From: Celeribacter neptunius
Lineage (GTDB): Bacteria > Pseudomonadota > Alphaproteobacteria > Rhodobacterales > Rhodobacteraceae
Length of the DNA stretch: 64,000 nt
Assembly: GCF_900113955.1 (NCBI RefSeq)
Contig: NZ_FORH01000007.1
Coordinates: 62,001-126,000, forward strand
Reading direction: 5' to 3'
The position numbers and the translations under genes were made by a program. Position 1 is the first letter of the stretch, and each line of letters opens with the position of its first letter. The notes below the pieces were generated by a model. It searched no databases. It was not told the origin of the DNA and saw only the letters and a list, made by a program, of their open reading frames with translations. Shown here in pieces: positions 1 to 8,693 of this stretch.

Positions 1-493
1 GGTAGCCACGAAACGCACCATCGCCGAGAACGATGTAGCTGATCCCGCGAAACAGGCTCATGGTGCCGATGGTCACAACAATGGAGGGCAGGCCCAGACG
101 CGTCACCAGCACGCCGTTGAAGGCCCCGCACAAGAGCCCGGTCACAAGGCCCGTGGCAACAATCGCAGGTGTGCCAAAGCCGGCCTGCATCACCACCCCC
201 ATCGCCGTGGATGACAGAGCGATGATGGAGGCGACGGAGAGATCGATCTCGCCGGCGATGATCAAAAGCGCCATGGCAAAGGCGATCATCGCCTTTTCCG
301 TGAAGTTGAACGTCGCATCCGACAGGTTCCACGCATTCAGGAAGTAGGGCGAGGCAAAGCTGTTGAGGATGAAGATGCCGATCGCGACCAAGAGCAGCAG
401 GCTTTCCCAGCTTTTGAACGTGCGCGCCAGCGGCGTGGTCAGCCGGTCGGGAATGTGACGGGCGGCGGTCTGTTGTGTCTCTGCAAGGCTCAT
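1..493 (-). CDS. rhaQ: Rhamnose ABC transporter permease RhaQ (3' end beyond window)
   Basis: Inner-membrane permease of an RbsC-type sugar importer. Only the N-terminal 164 codons lie in the window; the gene runs off the left edge. The visible part has a hydrophilic start (MSLAETQQ), a first membrane segment (SWESLLLLVAIGIFIL) and the family motif GEIDLSV around residues 80-86. The ATG overlaps the stop of the preceding permease gene as ATGA, so translation is probably coupled. In rhizobial rhamnose loci the order is rhaR-S-T-P-Q-U-K, which makes this the second permease and predicts rhaU and rhaK just outside the window. The sugar specificity is inferred from the neighbouring rhaD and rhaI. 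Confidence 0.85.
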   Translation of the reverse strand, partial: MSLAETQQTAARHIPDRLTTPLARTFKSWESLLLLVAIGIFILNSFASPYFLNAWNLSDATFNFTEKAMIAFAMALLIIAGEIDLSVASIIALSSTAMGVVMQAGFGTPAIVATGLVTGLLCGAFNGVLVTRLGLPSIVVTIGTMSLFRGISYIVLGDGAFRGY

Positions 494-1467
494 TGGGCAT
501 GCTCCGCGGATTTGAGGATGACACGGCCTTTCGAGCGGCCAGCACGGGAATTGAAGGTCACGGCGATGATGATCGCGGCCCCGGAGATGGCGAGTTGCCA
601 GAAGGGCGAGACGTCGATCACCGGCAGGGCGTTCTTGATGATGCCCAAGAACAGCGCGCCCAGGACGGCTCCGCCGACGGTGGCAATGCCGCCGGCGATG
701 GAGACGCCGCCGATAACGCAGGCCGCGACCACATCGAGCTCGAAACCGCCGGCGATGTCGACATAGGCCACGGCATAGCGCGCCACCCAGAGATAGCCGG
801 TGAGACCGGCCAGCATGCCGGAGATCACGAAGGCGAGGAACTGGGTCCGACCCACATTGATTCCGGTGTAGACGGCGGCATGCGGGTTGCCGCCCACGGC
901 AAAGAAGGCGCGCCCCAGTGTCGTGCGGCTCATGACGAGCCCGAGGATCAGCGTGACGATCACGGCGATCCAGCCCAGAACCGGCAGGCCGAGGATGTTT
1001 TCACGCGGAAAGGCCTTGAACGCGGCGCTCATCTGGTGCGAGTTCACCCAGCTCCCGTTGGTCAGAAGAAAGATGACACCGCGGAAGATTGTCATCGTGC
1101 CGAGGGTCACGACGATGGGCGGGATCGTCAGTTTCCAGACCAGAAAGCCGTTGATCGCACCCATGAGCGCGCCGAGGCCAAGCGCCAGTGCGACCAGAAC
1201 CGGAACCGGCACTCCGGGGAAGGACACGTTGATCAAGGCGCAGACCATGCCCGTCAGCGCGAGGTTCGCGGCGACCGAGAGGTCGATGGAGCGGGTCAGG
1301 ATGACGACCATCTGCCCCAGCGCGAGGATGATCAGCGGCGCGGTGTCGGTGAACACCGCCACGAGGTTCGAGGGGGTCACGAAACCGGGAAAGCGGCTTG
1401 CGACCAGGGCGAGCAGAAGCAGGATGGCGCCCACAAGGATCGCCTCGCGGGATTTCAGCAGGGTCAT
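490..1467 (-). CDS. rhaP: Rhamnose ABC transporter permease RhaP
   Basis: First of two permeases of the rhamnose importer, 325 aa, the usual length for RbsC/BPD_transp_2 permeases, with about eight to ten hydrophobic segments. It carries the family motif RSIDLSVAANLALTG near residues 60-75 and a second conserved stretch (PPIVVTLGTMTIFRG) near 115-130. Its ATG overlaps the rhaT stop (ATGA) and its stop overlaps the next permease start, so rhaT, rhaP and rhaQ form one translationally coupled unit. The family is clear; the rhamnose assignment comes from the locus. Confidence 0.88.
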   Translation of the reverse strand: MTLLKSREAILVGAILLLLALVASRFPGFVTPSNLVAVFTDTAPLIILALGQMVVILTRSIDLSVAANLALTGMVCALINVSFPGVPVPVLVALALGLGALMGAINGFLVWKLTIPPIVVTLGTMTIFRGVIFLLTNGSWVNSHQMSAAFKAFPRENILGLPVLGWIAVIVTLILGLVMSRTTLGRAFFAVGGNPHAAVYTGINVGRTQFLAFVISGMLAGLTGYLWVARYAVAYVDIAGGFELDVVAACVIGGVSIAGGIATVGGAVLGALFLGIIKNALPVIDVSPFWQLAISGAAIIIAVTFNSRAGRSKGRVILKSAEHAQ

Positions 1468-2990
1468 GCTGCTTCTCCTTTCGATGAAATGCCTGCCGCG
1501 TGGCGGACCAGGGTTTCGGGCGTCAGATCCTCGCCTTCCAACTCGGCGACCATCCGGCCTTCGCGCATGACGATCACGCGATCCGACATGCCGAGAATTT
1601 CGGGAATTTCGGAACTGACCATGATGACGGACAGCCCCTCGGAAGCCAGTTCCGACATGAAATCATGCACGGCCGCCTTGGAGCCGATGTCGATGCCCTT
1701 GGTCGGCTCGTCGAGAATGATGACGGTCGGTTGCGTGGCGAGCCATTTTGCGATGACCACCTTCTGCTGGTTGCCGCCAGAGAGACTCCCGACCGTGGTG
1801 TCGAGCGAGGCCGCGCGCAGATCGAGCCGTTCGGTATATTGACGTGCCAGTGCGAATTCCTCGGCCATCCGGGTGAACCCGTTCTTGGACAGGCGCGGCA
1901 GGGACGGCAGGGTGACATTCTGGAAAATCGGCATGTCGAGGATCGCCCCCTGTTTGCCGCGATCTTCGGGAACATAGACGATCCCTGCCGCGATGGCGTC
2001 GGCGGGGGAGCGGATCACCCGCACCTTGCCGTTCAGGCGGATTGCGCCTTTCGAGGGTCGTGTCACGCCGATCAGGCTTTGCATGAACTCGGAGCGCCCC
2101 GCGCCCACGAGGCCGTAGAAGCCGAGGATTTCGCCCCGGCGCAGGGTAAAGTGGATGTCTTCGAACTCGGTCGGGTGGCTGTAGCCCGCGACGAGCAAAA
2201 CATCCTCGCCGATCTCGGCGGCGCGTTTCGGGAAAATCTGGTCGACGGAGCGCCCGACCATCATCTTCACTAACTCGGCCTCCGCGATATCCGCCATCTC
2301 GCCCGCACCGATAAACTGGCCGTCACGAAACACGGTATAGCGGTCGGCGATGCGGAAAATCTCGTCGAATTTGTGAGAGATGAACAGGATCGCCTTGCCC
2401 TGCGCCTTGAGCGCATCAACAAGCTCGTAGAGCTCTTCGATCTCCTTGCGGCTGAGCGCGGCGGTGGGTTCGTCCATGATCACGACGCGGGCCTCGACGG
2501 AGAGCGCGCGTGCAATGGCAACCAGGTGGCGCGACGCGATGCCGAGATCCTTGAGCCGCACGCCCGCATCGATTTCCGCGCCGATGCCATCAAGAATGGC
2601 TTGGGCGTCCTTGTGCATGGCTTTGCGGTCGATCAGGCCGAACCGGCCCTTCGGAGCATGTCCGAGAAAGATATTTTCTGCGACAGACAATTCGTCGAAC
2701 AGCACGGTTTCCTGATGGATCGCCGTCACGCCAGCGGCGGAGGCGTCCTGCGCGGTGGGGAAACGGACCTCTTCCCCGTCCATGAGAATGCGCCCGCCAT
2801 CCGGCTGGTAGATGCCGGTGAGTGTTTTCACCACGGTCGATTTGCCCGCGCCGTTTTCACCGATCAAAGCCGTCACTTGCCCGGCATAAAGCTCGAGCGT
2901 GACGCCATCGAGCGCTTTCACGCCCGGAAATGTCTTTGTGATGCCGTCAAGCGCGAGAACCGGCGCGGCAGGTGTCTGTGCATGGCCCAT
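1464..2990 (-). CDS. rhaT: Rhamnose ABC transporter ATP-binding protein RhaT
   Basis: Double-length sugar ABC ATPase (508 aa, RbsA/MglA type) that powers RhaP/RhaQ at the cytoplasmic face. The first nucleotide-binding domain has a canonical Walker A (GENGAGKST, about residue 45) and Walker B (VVIMDEPTAALS). The second domain has the degenerate Walker A typical of this family (GLVGAGRSE, about residue 290) and a signature LSGGNQQKV near 405. The degenerate second site is normal for sugar transporters. It follows rhaS after about 100 nt that contain a hairpin, and overlaps rhaP by 4 nt. This RhaT is the ABC ATPase of rhizobial nomenclature and is unrelated to the E. coli RhaT symporter. Confidence 0.9.
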   Translation of the reverse strand: MGHAQTPAAPVLALDGITKTFPGVKALDGVTLELYAGQVTALIGENGAGKSTVVKTLTGIYQPDGGRILMDGEEVRFPTAQDASAAGVTAIHQETVLFDELSVAENIFLGHAPKGRFGLIDRKAMHKDAQAILDGIGAEIDAGVRLKDLGIASRHLVAIARALSVEARVVIMDEPTAALSRKEIEELYELVDALKAQGKAILFISHKFDEIFRIADRYTVFRDGQFIGAGEMADIAEAELVKMMVGRSVDQIFPKRAAEIGEDVLLVAGYSHPTEFEDIHFTLRRGEILGFYGLVGAGRSEFMQSLIGVTRPSKGAIRLNGKVRVIRSPADAIAAGIVYVPEDRGKQGAILDMPIFQNVTLPSLPRLSKNGFTRMAEEFALARQYTERLDLRAASLDTTVGSLSGGNQQKVVIAKWLATQPTVIILDEPTKGIDIGSKAAVHDFMSELASEGLSVIMVSSEIPEILGMSDRVIVMREGRMVAELEGEDLTPETLVRHAAGISSKGEAA

Positions 2991-3030
2991 GGCTACCCCA
3001 TTGGCTTTATGTCTGTCGGAAAGGTGAAAT

Positions 3031-3074
3031 GGGCGGCGCCATGGCCCACAGTTTTGATTCAGTGTGCGCCGCCC
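3031..3074 (-). promoter_or_regulatory. Intercistronic hairpin between rhaS and rhaT
   Basis: A perfect 9-bp GC-only inverted repeat (GGGCGGCGC at 3031-3039, GCGCCGCCC at 3066-3074) with a 26-nt loop lies just after the rhaS stop and before rhaT. No T-run follows, so it is not a classical terminator. In binding-protein transporter operons such hairpins commonly protect the upstream message from 3' decay, giving more binding protein than ATPase and permease. That role is inferred here. Confidence 0.6.
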
Positions 3075-3094
3075 GCAAAGAACGTCTTCGGAAG

Positions 3095-4087
3095 TTAGAA
3101 GATGTCTTTGAAGTCTGCGATGTTGGATGCGTCGTAGACGAACGGATCGGCCATCGCGCCGGAGTTTGTCTCATCGAGCGTCACTTCGCCCATGCGGCCC
3201 ATCGGAATGCTGGCGCCCGGCTCGGCCACGGCGTCGCCTTTGGACAGGTGATAGGCAATCATGGTGGCCGAATAGCCGAGGTCAATCGGATTCCAGATCG
3301 CGAAGGATTTCGACGCGCCGCTCTCAATCGCTCCGGCCATCTCGGACGGAAGACCGAGACCGGTCACATTGACCTGGCCCACCTTGCCCGCATCGACGAC
3401 AGCCTGTGCGGCGGCCACGATCCCCACGGAGGTCGGTGCGATGATCGCGTCGAGATCCGGGTAGGACTGCATTAGGCCGGTGGCCTCGCGATAGGATTTA
3501 TCGGCGAGATCGTCGCCATAAACGGTCGCGACCACTTCGACGCCCGGATAATTGCTCATCACCTTGTTCATCTCGTCGATCCAGATGTTCTGGTTCGTGG
3601 AGGTGGTGGTGGCGGAGAGCACGGCAACCTGGCCGCCTTCCGGCAGTTCATCGGCGGCAAGCTTGATGATCATGTTGCCGATGAGCGGGTTGGACGACGG
3701 GTTGAGGTGCATCTGGCGCCCCTCTTCGGCCACACCGGAATCCCAGGAGATGACGGTGATCCCGCGCTGCATCGCCTTTTTGAGGGTCGGCACGAGCGCG
3801 TCGGTGTCATTGGCGGACACGGCGATGGCATCGACATTTTGCGCGATCAGAGAGTTGATCACTTCGATCTGCCCCTCGGCCGTGGTGTCGGTCGGGCCGG
3901 TATAGATGATTTCGACATCGCCCAGCTCCGAGGCGGCCTCTTCCGCGCCCTTTGCCGCCGCTTCAAAGAAGCCGATGCCGAGGGCTTTCACAACGAGCGC
4001 GATGCGCATGTCCTCAGCGGATGCAGCCCCTGCGAACAGGCCCGTCGCGATTGCGGCGGTGGTCAGAAGTTTGGTCAGTTTTTTCAT
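3095..4087 (-). CDS. rhaS: Rhamnose ABC transporter substrate-binding protein RhaS
   Basis: Periplasmic sugar-binding protein (330 aa, type 1 periplasmic-binding fold, RbsB/LsrB class). A Sec signal peptide is clear: MKK, a hydrophobic core and an ASA-E cleavage site near residue 24. Family features include VDAIAVSANDTDALVP and the aromatic and acidic ligand-pocket stretch ITVISWDSGV. The ATG is preceded by GGGAGG, a strong ribosome site. As the first transporter gene downstream of rhaR it is probably the most highly expressed. Rhamnose specificity is inferred from rhaD and rhaI next door. Confidence 0.9.
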   Translation of the reverse strand: MKKLTKLLTTAAIATGLFAGAASAEDMRIALVVKALGIGFFEAAAKGAEEAASELGDVEIIYTGPTDTTAEGQIEVINSLIAQNVDAIAVSANDTDALVPTLKKAMQRGITVISWDSGVAEEGRQMHLNPSSNPLIGNMIIKLAADELPEGGQVAVLSATTTSTNQNIWIDEMNKVMSNYPGVEVVATVYGDDLADKSYREATGLMQSYPDLDAIIAPTSVGIVAAAQAVVDAGKVGQVNVTGLGLPSEMAGAIESGASKSFAIWNPIDLGYSATMIAYHLSKGDAVAEPGASIPMGRMGEVTLDETNSGAMADPFVYDASNIADFKDIF

Positions 4088-4138
4088 TTGGAGTCCTCCC
4101 TAAGTCTCCTGGTTGATCTTCGCGCCCCATCCTCCCGG

Positions 4139-4939
4139 TCAGGACGCAACGTCCTCCTGCGCCGCGCCGGAGGGCGCGACGATGAGTTTGATGTCGGCCG
4201 CTTCAATCATGGCGGCCTCCCGATCCCCGATCCCTTCGTCGGTGATCAAGACGTCGATCCGGTCGAGCGGGCAGAGCACGAGGCTCGAACGGTTCGCGAA
4301 TTTCGTGGAATCGACCAGAAGGACGAGTTCGTCCGCCTGACCGATCAGTTTCTGTTCGGCCTGGATCAGCAGGGGATCGGCCTCCATGACACCCAGAGGC
4401 GCAACGCCCTGCGCGCCCATGAACATGCGGCGGGCGTAGAAGTTGCGCGTCACGTCATTGTCAAACGGCGACAGCACGATGTTCTGTTCGCGGTAGATCA
4501 CGCCCCCGGAAATCAGCACCGAGTTTTTCGAGGTCTTCAAAAGATGCTCGGCAATCGGGAACGAGTTGGTGAACACCTGACAGCGGCGCGTCGCGAGCGG
4601 ATGCACCATCTGGAATGTGGTGGTGCCGCCGTTGATGATGATCGGCTCGCCGTCTTCGATCATGTCGACGGCGGCGCGCGCGATTGCTTGTTTCTGCTTG
4701 ATGTTGCGCGTTTCGTTCACGGCAAAGGGGCGCCCCGCGAGGCCGGGGAAGGGATTAGGGGCCAGGGCCTCGGCCCCGCCACGGACACGGCGCAGCTTCT
4801 TGGCGACGTGCAAAGCGGCGATATCACGGCGAATCGTGGCCTCGGATGCGCCCGTCAGGCCGCAAAGCTCGACGACGGTCACGACCGGCCGTTCCTGAAC
4901 GGCGGACAGAATGATTCCGTGGCGCTCTCTCTCGTGCAT
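4139..4939 (-). CDS. rhaR: DeoR-family transcriptional regulator RhaR
   Basis: Sugar-responsive repressor, 266 aa. The N-terminal DeoR winged helix has MHERERHGIILSAV followed by the recognition helix ASEATIRRDIAAL at residues 31-43. The rest is a DeoRC sensor domain related to sugar-phosphate isomerases (INGGTTTF, LISGGVIY, LLVDSTKF). I chose the ATG at 4939 because GGGAGG lies upstream of it and the family normally begins there; an in-frame ATG at 4996 would run into the operator region. It is the first gene of the leftward rha cluster, so it is likely autoregulated and should control divergent rhaDI as in Rhizobium leguminosarum. The inducer is inferred. Confidence 0.88.
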   Translation of the reverse strand: MHERERHGIILSAVQERPVVTVVELCGLTGASEATIRRDIAALHVAKKLRRVRGGAEALAPNPFPGLAGRPFAVNETRNIKQKQAIARAAVDMIEDGEPIIINGGTTTFQMVHPLATRRCQVFTNSFPIAEHLLKTSKNSVLISGGVIYREQNIVLSPFDNDVTRNFYARRMFMGAQGVAPLGVMEADPLLIQAEQKLIGQADELVLLVDSTKFANRSSLVLCPLDRIDVLITDEGIGDREAAMIEAADIKLIVAPSGAAQEDVAS

Positions 4940-5130
4940 TGATGAAGTTCCTCCCGTTCGGTCAGCGTGGCGCTCGAAACAATCATTGTCAATCATAAAA
5001 TGTCATTATGATCATTTTCGCGGATGCATTATGATCGATTTTGATTATTTGTGATTGACAATCTGACGCATGCCACGCAGATTTGGCTCAATACGACTAT
5101 CCACTACCTGATGATCGGGAGGAGATCACC
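4940..5130. promoter_or_regulatory. Divergent rhaR/rhaD promoter-operator region
   Basis: The 191-bp intergenic region is AT-rich against a GC-rich background. It holds a perfect 11-bp inverted repeat, ATTGTCAATCA at 4985-4995 and TGATTGACAAT at 5052-5062, with arms 56 bp apart. Between the arms lies a 10-bp direct repeat, CATTATGATC, at 5004-5013 and 5027-5036. Widely spaced arms are typical of DeoR-family operators that loop DNA, so this is the likely RhaR site controlling both directions. The rhaD ribosome site is GGGAGGAGATCACC just before 5131. Confidence 0.7.
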
Positions 5131-7227
5131 ATGACATCCGCGTCCACGCGGCTCGCTTCGCTTTGGGATGATGCCAAAGCGAAAGATATGAGCGAACCTG
5201 ATAAACTGCTTTACCGTTCGAACCTCTTGGGGTCCGACAAACGCGTGACCAATTATGGTGGCGGCAACACGTCGGCGAAGGTCATGGAGGACGATCCTCT
5301 CACGGGTGACAAGGCAGAAGTGCTCTGGGTCAAGGGCTCTGGGGGCGATGTCGGCTCGATCAAGATGGACGGGTTCGCGACCCTCTACATGGACAAGCTC
5401 CGCGCGCTGAAGGGCAAATATCGCGGTGTGGAGTTCGAAGACGAGATGGTCGGCTACCTGCCGCATTGCACCTTCAACCTGAACCCGCGCGCGGCCTCGA
5501 TCGACACGCCTCTGCATGCCTATGTGCCCAAAAAACATGTCGATCACATGCACCCGGATGCGATCATTGCCATCGCGGCGTCGAAAGACTCCAAGGCGCT
5601 GACCCAGGAGATCTTCGGTGATGAGATCGGCTGGTTGCCGTGGAAAAAGCCGGGCTACGAGTTGGGGCTTTGGCTGGAAAAATTCTGCCTTGAGAACCCG
5701 GAGGCCAAAGGCGTCGTGCTCGAATCCCACGGTCTCTTCACCTGGGATGACGATGCGAAGACCTGTTACGAGCTGACGCTGGAGATCATCAACAAGGCGA
5801 TCGCCTATTTCGAAGAAAAAACGGCGGACATCCCGGCCTTTGGCGGTGCGGTGCACGAGAGCCTTGCCCCAGAAGCCCGTCGTGAGGTGGCCGCGAAACT
5901 GATGCCTGCGATCCGAGGCTTTGTCTCCGGCGCGCAGCATATGGTCGGCAATTTCGACGACTCGGACACGGTTCTGGAATTCGTCAACGCCAAGAACATG
6001 CGCGATCTGGCGGCTCTGGGCACCTCCTGTCCCGACCACTTCCTGCGCACGAAAATTCGCCCGCTCGTGGTAGACTTCGATCCGGCGAAAAACAATATCG
6101 ACGACGTGCTCGCGGGGTTGGACGCCCAGATCGCGGCCTATCGCGAGGATTACGCCGCCTATTACACCCGCTGCAAACATGACGATTCGCCCGCCCTGCG
6201 CGATCCCAACGCGGTGGTCTATCTGATCCCCGGCGTCGGCATGATCACCTTCGCCAAGGATCGGGCCACGGCGCGGATTTCCGGCGAGTTCTATGTCAAC
6301 GCAATCAACGTGATGCGCGGTTCCTCGGCGGTCTCCGAATATTGCGGCCTGCCGGAACAGGAAGCTTTCGACATCGAATATTGGCTCTTGGAAGAAGCCA
6401 AGCTGCAACGCATGCCGAAACCGAAATCGCTCGCGGGTCGAGTGGCGCTCGTCACTGGTGGCGCCGGCGGCATCGGTGCGGCGACGGCGGCGCGCTATCT
6501 GCAAGAGGGGGCCTGTGTCCTTCTGGCCGACATCAACGAGACCGCCCTCGATGAGGTGCGCAATGGCTTCGCCAAGCAATTCGGCGCGGATGTCGTGCGC
6601 TCCGTGGTGATGAACGTCACCGATGAGACGGCGGTGGCCGGCGCCTATGCCTATAGCGCGGTGGAGTTCGGCGGGGTCGATATCCTCGTGTCGAACGCGG
6701 GCATCGCCTCTTCGGCTCCGGTTGAGGACACGACGCTCGAACTGTGGAACAAAAATATGGACATCCTGTCCACGGGCTATTTCCTTGTCTCGCGCGAAGC
6801 CTTCAAGGTGATGCGCACGCAGGGTATCGGTGGCTCCATCGTGTTCGTGGCGTCCAAGAACGGTCTCGCGGCCAGCCCGAATGCCTCGGCCTATTGCACG
6901 GCGAAAGCCTCCGAAATCCACCTCGCGCGCTGTCTGGCGCTCGAAGGGGCCGAAGCGGGCATCCGTGTGAACGTGGTGAACCCCGACGCGGTGCTGCGCG
7001 GCTCCAAGATCTGGGAAGGCGAATGGCTGGAACAGCGTGCCGGCACCTATGGCACCGACAAGGAGGGGCTGGAGGAAATGTATCGCCAGCGTTCCATGCT
7101 CAAGCGGTCTGTCCTTCCTGAGGACATCGCGGAAGCGGCCTATTTCTTTGCCTCCGAGCAATCGGCAAAATCCACCGGCAATATCGTCAACGTCGACGCC
7201 GGCAACGTGCAGGCCTTTACCCGCTAA
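5131..7227 (+). CDS. rhaD: Bifunctional rhamnulose-1-phosphate aldolase/short-chain dehydrogenase RhaD
   Basis: A 698-aa fusion enzyme of rhamnose catabolism. Residues about 1-430 are a class II aldolase domain (TNYGGGNTSAKV, HVDHMHPDAI, ESHGLFTW) expected to cleave rhamnulose-1-phosphate to dihydroxyacetone phosphate and lactaldehyde. Residues about 440-698 are an SDR domain with the nucleotide motif TGGAGGIG and the catalytic YCTAK tetrad segment, expected to oxidise lactaldehyde. The ATG at 5131 has a near-perfect ribosome site (GGAGGA) and gives the usual family length; an upstream in-frame ATG at 5083 lies in the operator region. It is followed by rhaI after an 86-nt gap with a hairpin. 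Confidence 0.92.
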   Translation: MTSASTRLASLWDDAKAKDMSEPDKLLYRSNLLGSDKRVTNYGGGNTSAKVMEDDPLTGDKAEVLWVKGSGGDVGSIKMDGFATLYMDKLRALKGKYRGVEFEDEMVGYLPHCTFNLNPRAASIDTPLHAYVPKKHVDHMHPDAIIAIAASKDSKALTQEIFGDEIGWLPWKKPGYELGLWLEKFCLENPEAKGVVLESHGLFTWDDDAKTCYELTLEIINKAIAYFEEKTADIPAFGGAVHESLAPEARREVAAKLMPAIRGFVSGAQHMVGNFDDSDTVLEFVNAKNMRDLAALGTSCPDHFLRTKIRPLVVDFDPAKNNIDDVLAGLDAQIAAYREDYAAYYTRCKHDDSPALRDPNAVVYLIPGVGMITFAKDRATARISGEFYVNAINVMRGSSAVSEYCGLPEQEAFDIEYWLLEEAKLQRMPKPKSLAGRVALVTGGAGGIGAATAARYLQEGACVLLADINETALDEVRNGFAKQFGADVVRSVVMNVTDETAVAGAYAYSAVEFGGVDILVSNAGIASSAPVEDTTLELWNKNMDILSTGYFLVSREAFKVMRTQGIGGSIVFVASKNGLAASPNASAYCTAKASEIHLARCLALEGAEAGIRVNVVNPDAVLRGSKIWEGEWLEQRAGTYGTDKEGLEEMYRQRSMLKRSVLPEDIAEAAYFFASEQSAKSTGNIVNVDAGNVQAFTR

Positions 7228-7259
7228 GCGGCTGTAGAGACGACACTGCAAAGACCAAG

Positions 7260-7299
7260 CTGCGCGCCTGCTCAAGGATCGGGCGGGGCGCGCAGTTTT
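7260..7299 (+). promoter_or_regulatory. Terminator-like hairpin between rhaD and rhaI
   Basis: A 9-bp perfect stem (CTGCGCGCC at 7260-7268, GGCGCGCAG at 7287-7295) is followed directly by TTTT at 7296-7299. The 18-nt loop and short T-run suggest partial termination or message processing, so that rhaD and rhaI are not made in equal amounts. The rhaI ribosome site (GGGAGGAAATC) begins just after it. Confidence 0.55.
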
Positions 7300-7313
7300 C
7301 ACGGGAGGAAATC

Positions 7314-8588
7314 ATGATCGACACCACCATCATCGAGGCTCGGAACGCCACGCACGCCGCTGAGCTGACACGAGATTACGACACCTTGGGCGAAAAACTG
7401 TCCCGCAAAGGTGTAGACATCGACGCCATCAAGGACCGCGCCAAGGGCTTTTCCGTGGCTGTGCCGAGCTGGGGCACGGGCACCGGCGGGACGCGGTTCG
7501 CGCGTTTCCCCGGCGAGGGCGAGCCGCGCGACATTTTCGACAAGCTCGACGATTGCGGCGTGATCCACAAGCTGACCGGCGCCGCGGGCTCCGTCTCGCT
7601 CCATATCCCTTGGGACAAGGCCGATCCTGCGGATCTTTTGGCCAAGGCCGAAGAACACGGGCTGAGCTTTGATGCGATGAACTCGAACACCTTCCAGGAC
7701 CAGCCGGACCAGGCACAGTCCTATAAATTCGGCTCGCTTTCGCATGTGGATGCGGCCACCCGCGCGCAGGCGGTGGAGCACAACCTCGAATGTATCGAGA
7801 TTGGCGAGAGCCTCGGCTCCAAAGCGCTCACGGTCTGGATCGGCGACGGCGCGAACTTTCCCGGGCAGACCCACATGGGCCGCCAGTTCGAACGCTATCT
7901 TTCGTCGATGAAAGACATTTACAAAGGCCTGCCGGAGGATTGGTCGATCTTTTCCGAGCACAAGATTTACGAACCGGCCTTCTATTCGACGGTGGTGCAG
8001 GATTGGGGCAGCTCGCTTTTGACGGCGCAGGAGCTGGGCGATAAGGCGAAATGCCTCGTCGATCTCGGCCACCACGCGCCCAATGTGAACATCGAGATGA
8101 TCGTCTCGCGGCTCATTCACGCGGGCAAACTCGGCGGCTTCCATTTCAACGACTCGAAATACGGCGACGATGATCTCGACTCGGGCACCATCGAGCCTTA
8201 CCGCCTGTTCCTCGTCTGGAATGAGCTTGTGGATGCCGAAGGGACGCCTGGACTGGACCTGTCGCATATGATCGACCAGAGCCACAACGTGACCGATCCG
8301 ATCGAAAGCCTGATGATTTCGGCGGTGGAAATCCAGCGCGCCTATGTCCAGGCCAGCCTCGTGGATCGTGCGGCACTCGCGGCCTATCAGCAGGAGAACG
8401 ACGCGCTCATGGCCTCTGCCACGCTGCGCGCCGCTTTCCGTACGGATGTCGAGCCGATCCTGCAAATGGCGCGGTTCGAAGCCGGCGCGGCCATCGACCC
8501 GGTCATGACCTATCGCGCCTCAGGCTACCGCGCAAAAGTCGCCTCGGAACGCCCGAAAGTTTCGGGTGCGGGCGGCGGGATCGTCTGA
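7314..8588 (+). CDS. rhaI: L-rhamnose isomerase (RhaI type)
   Basis: A 424-aa TIM-barrel isomerase converting L-rhamnose to L-rhamnulose. Metal-binding residues of the xylose-isomerase-like fold are visible: Glu in FSEHKIYEP, Asp in CLVDLGHHAP, and His/Asp in GGFHFNDSKYGDDD. This is the RhaI type found in rhizobia and Pseudomonas stutzeri, distinct from E. coli RhaA. A strong ribosome site (GGGAGGAAATC) precedes the ATG. It sits downstream of rhaD, and a rhamnulokinase (rhaK) is expected in the transporter operon beyond the left edge. Confidence 0.92.
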   Translation: MIDTTIIEARNATHAAELTRDYDTLGEKLSRKGVDIDAIKDRAKGFSVAVPSWGTGTGGTRFARFPGEGEPRDIFDKLDDCGVIHKLTGAAGSVSLHIPWDKADPADLLAKAEEHGLSFDAMNSNTFQDQPDQAQSYKFGSLSHVDAATRAQAVEHNLECIEIGESLGSKALTVWIGDGANFPGQTHMGRQFERYLSSMKDIYKGLPEDWSIFSEHKIYEPAFYSTVVQDWGSSLLTAQELGDKAKCLVDLGHHAPNVNIEMIVSRLIHAGKLGGFHFNDSKYGDDDLDSGTIEPYRLFLVWNELVDAEGTPGLDLSHMIDQSHNVTDPIESLMISAVEIQRAYVQASLVDRAALAAYQQENDALMASATLRAAFRTDVEPILQMARFEAGAAIDPVMTYRASGYRAKVASERPKVSGAGGGIV

Positions 8589-8693
8589 TCTCTTTTGAGA
8601 CAAATAGTTTGCGGTGAGAGGCCATATCCAACTTTTGATGGGCAGGCTTCTCACTTGTATATGAGCATATTGCTTGCCGGTGTCTCGCTGCGT

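Noticed and set aside
5104-7302. 732-codon open frame antisense to rhaD
   Set aside because: It mirrors the codon bias of the GC-rich rhaD gene, has no ribosome site or family motif, and the sense strand carries clear aldolase and SDR motifs.
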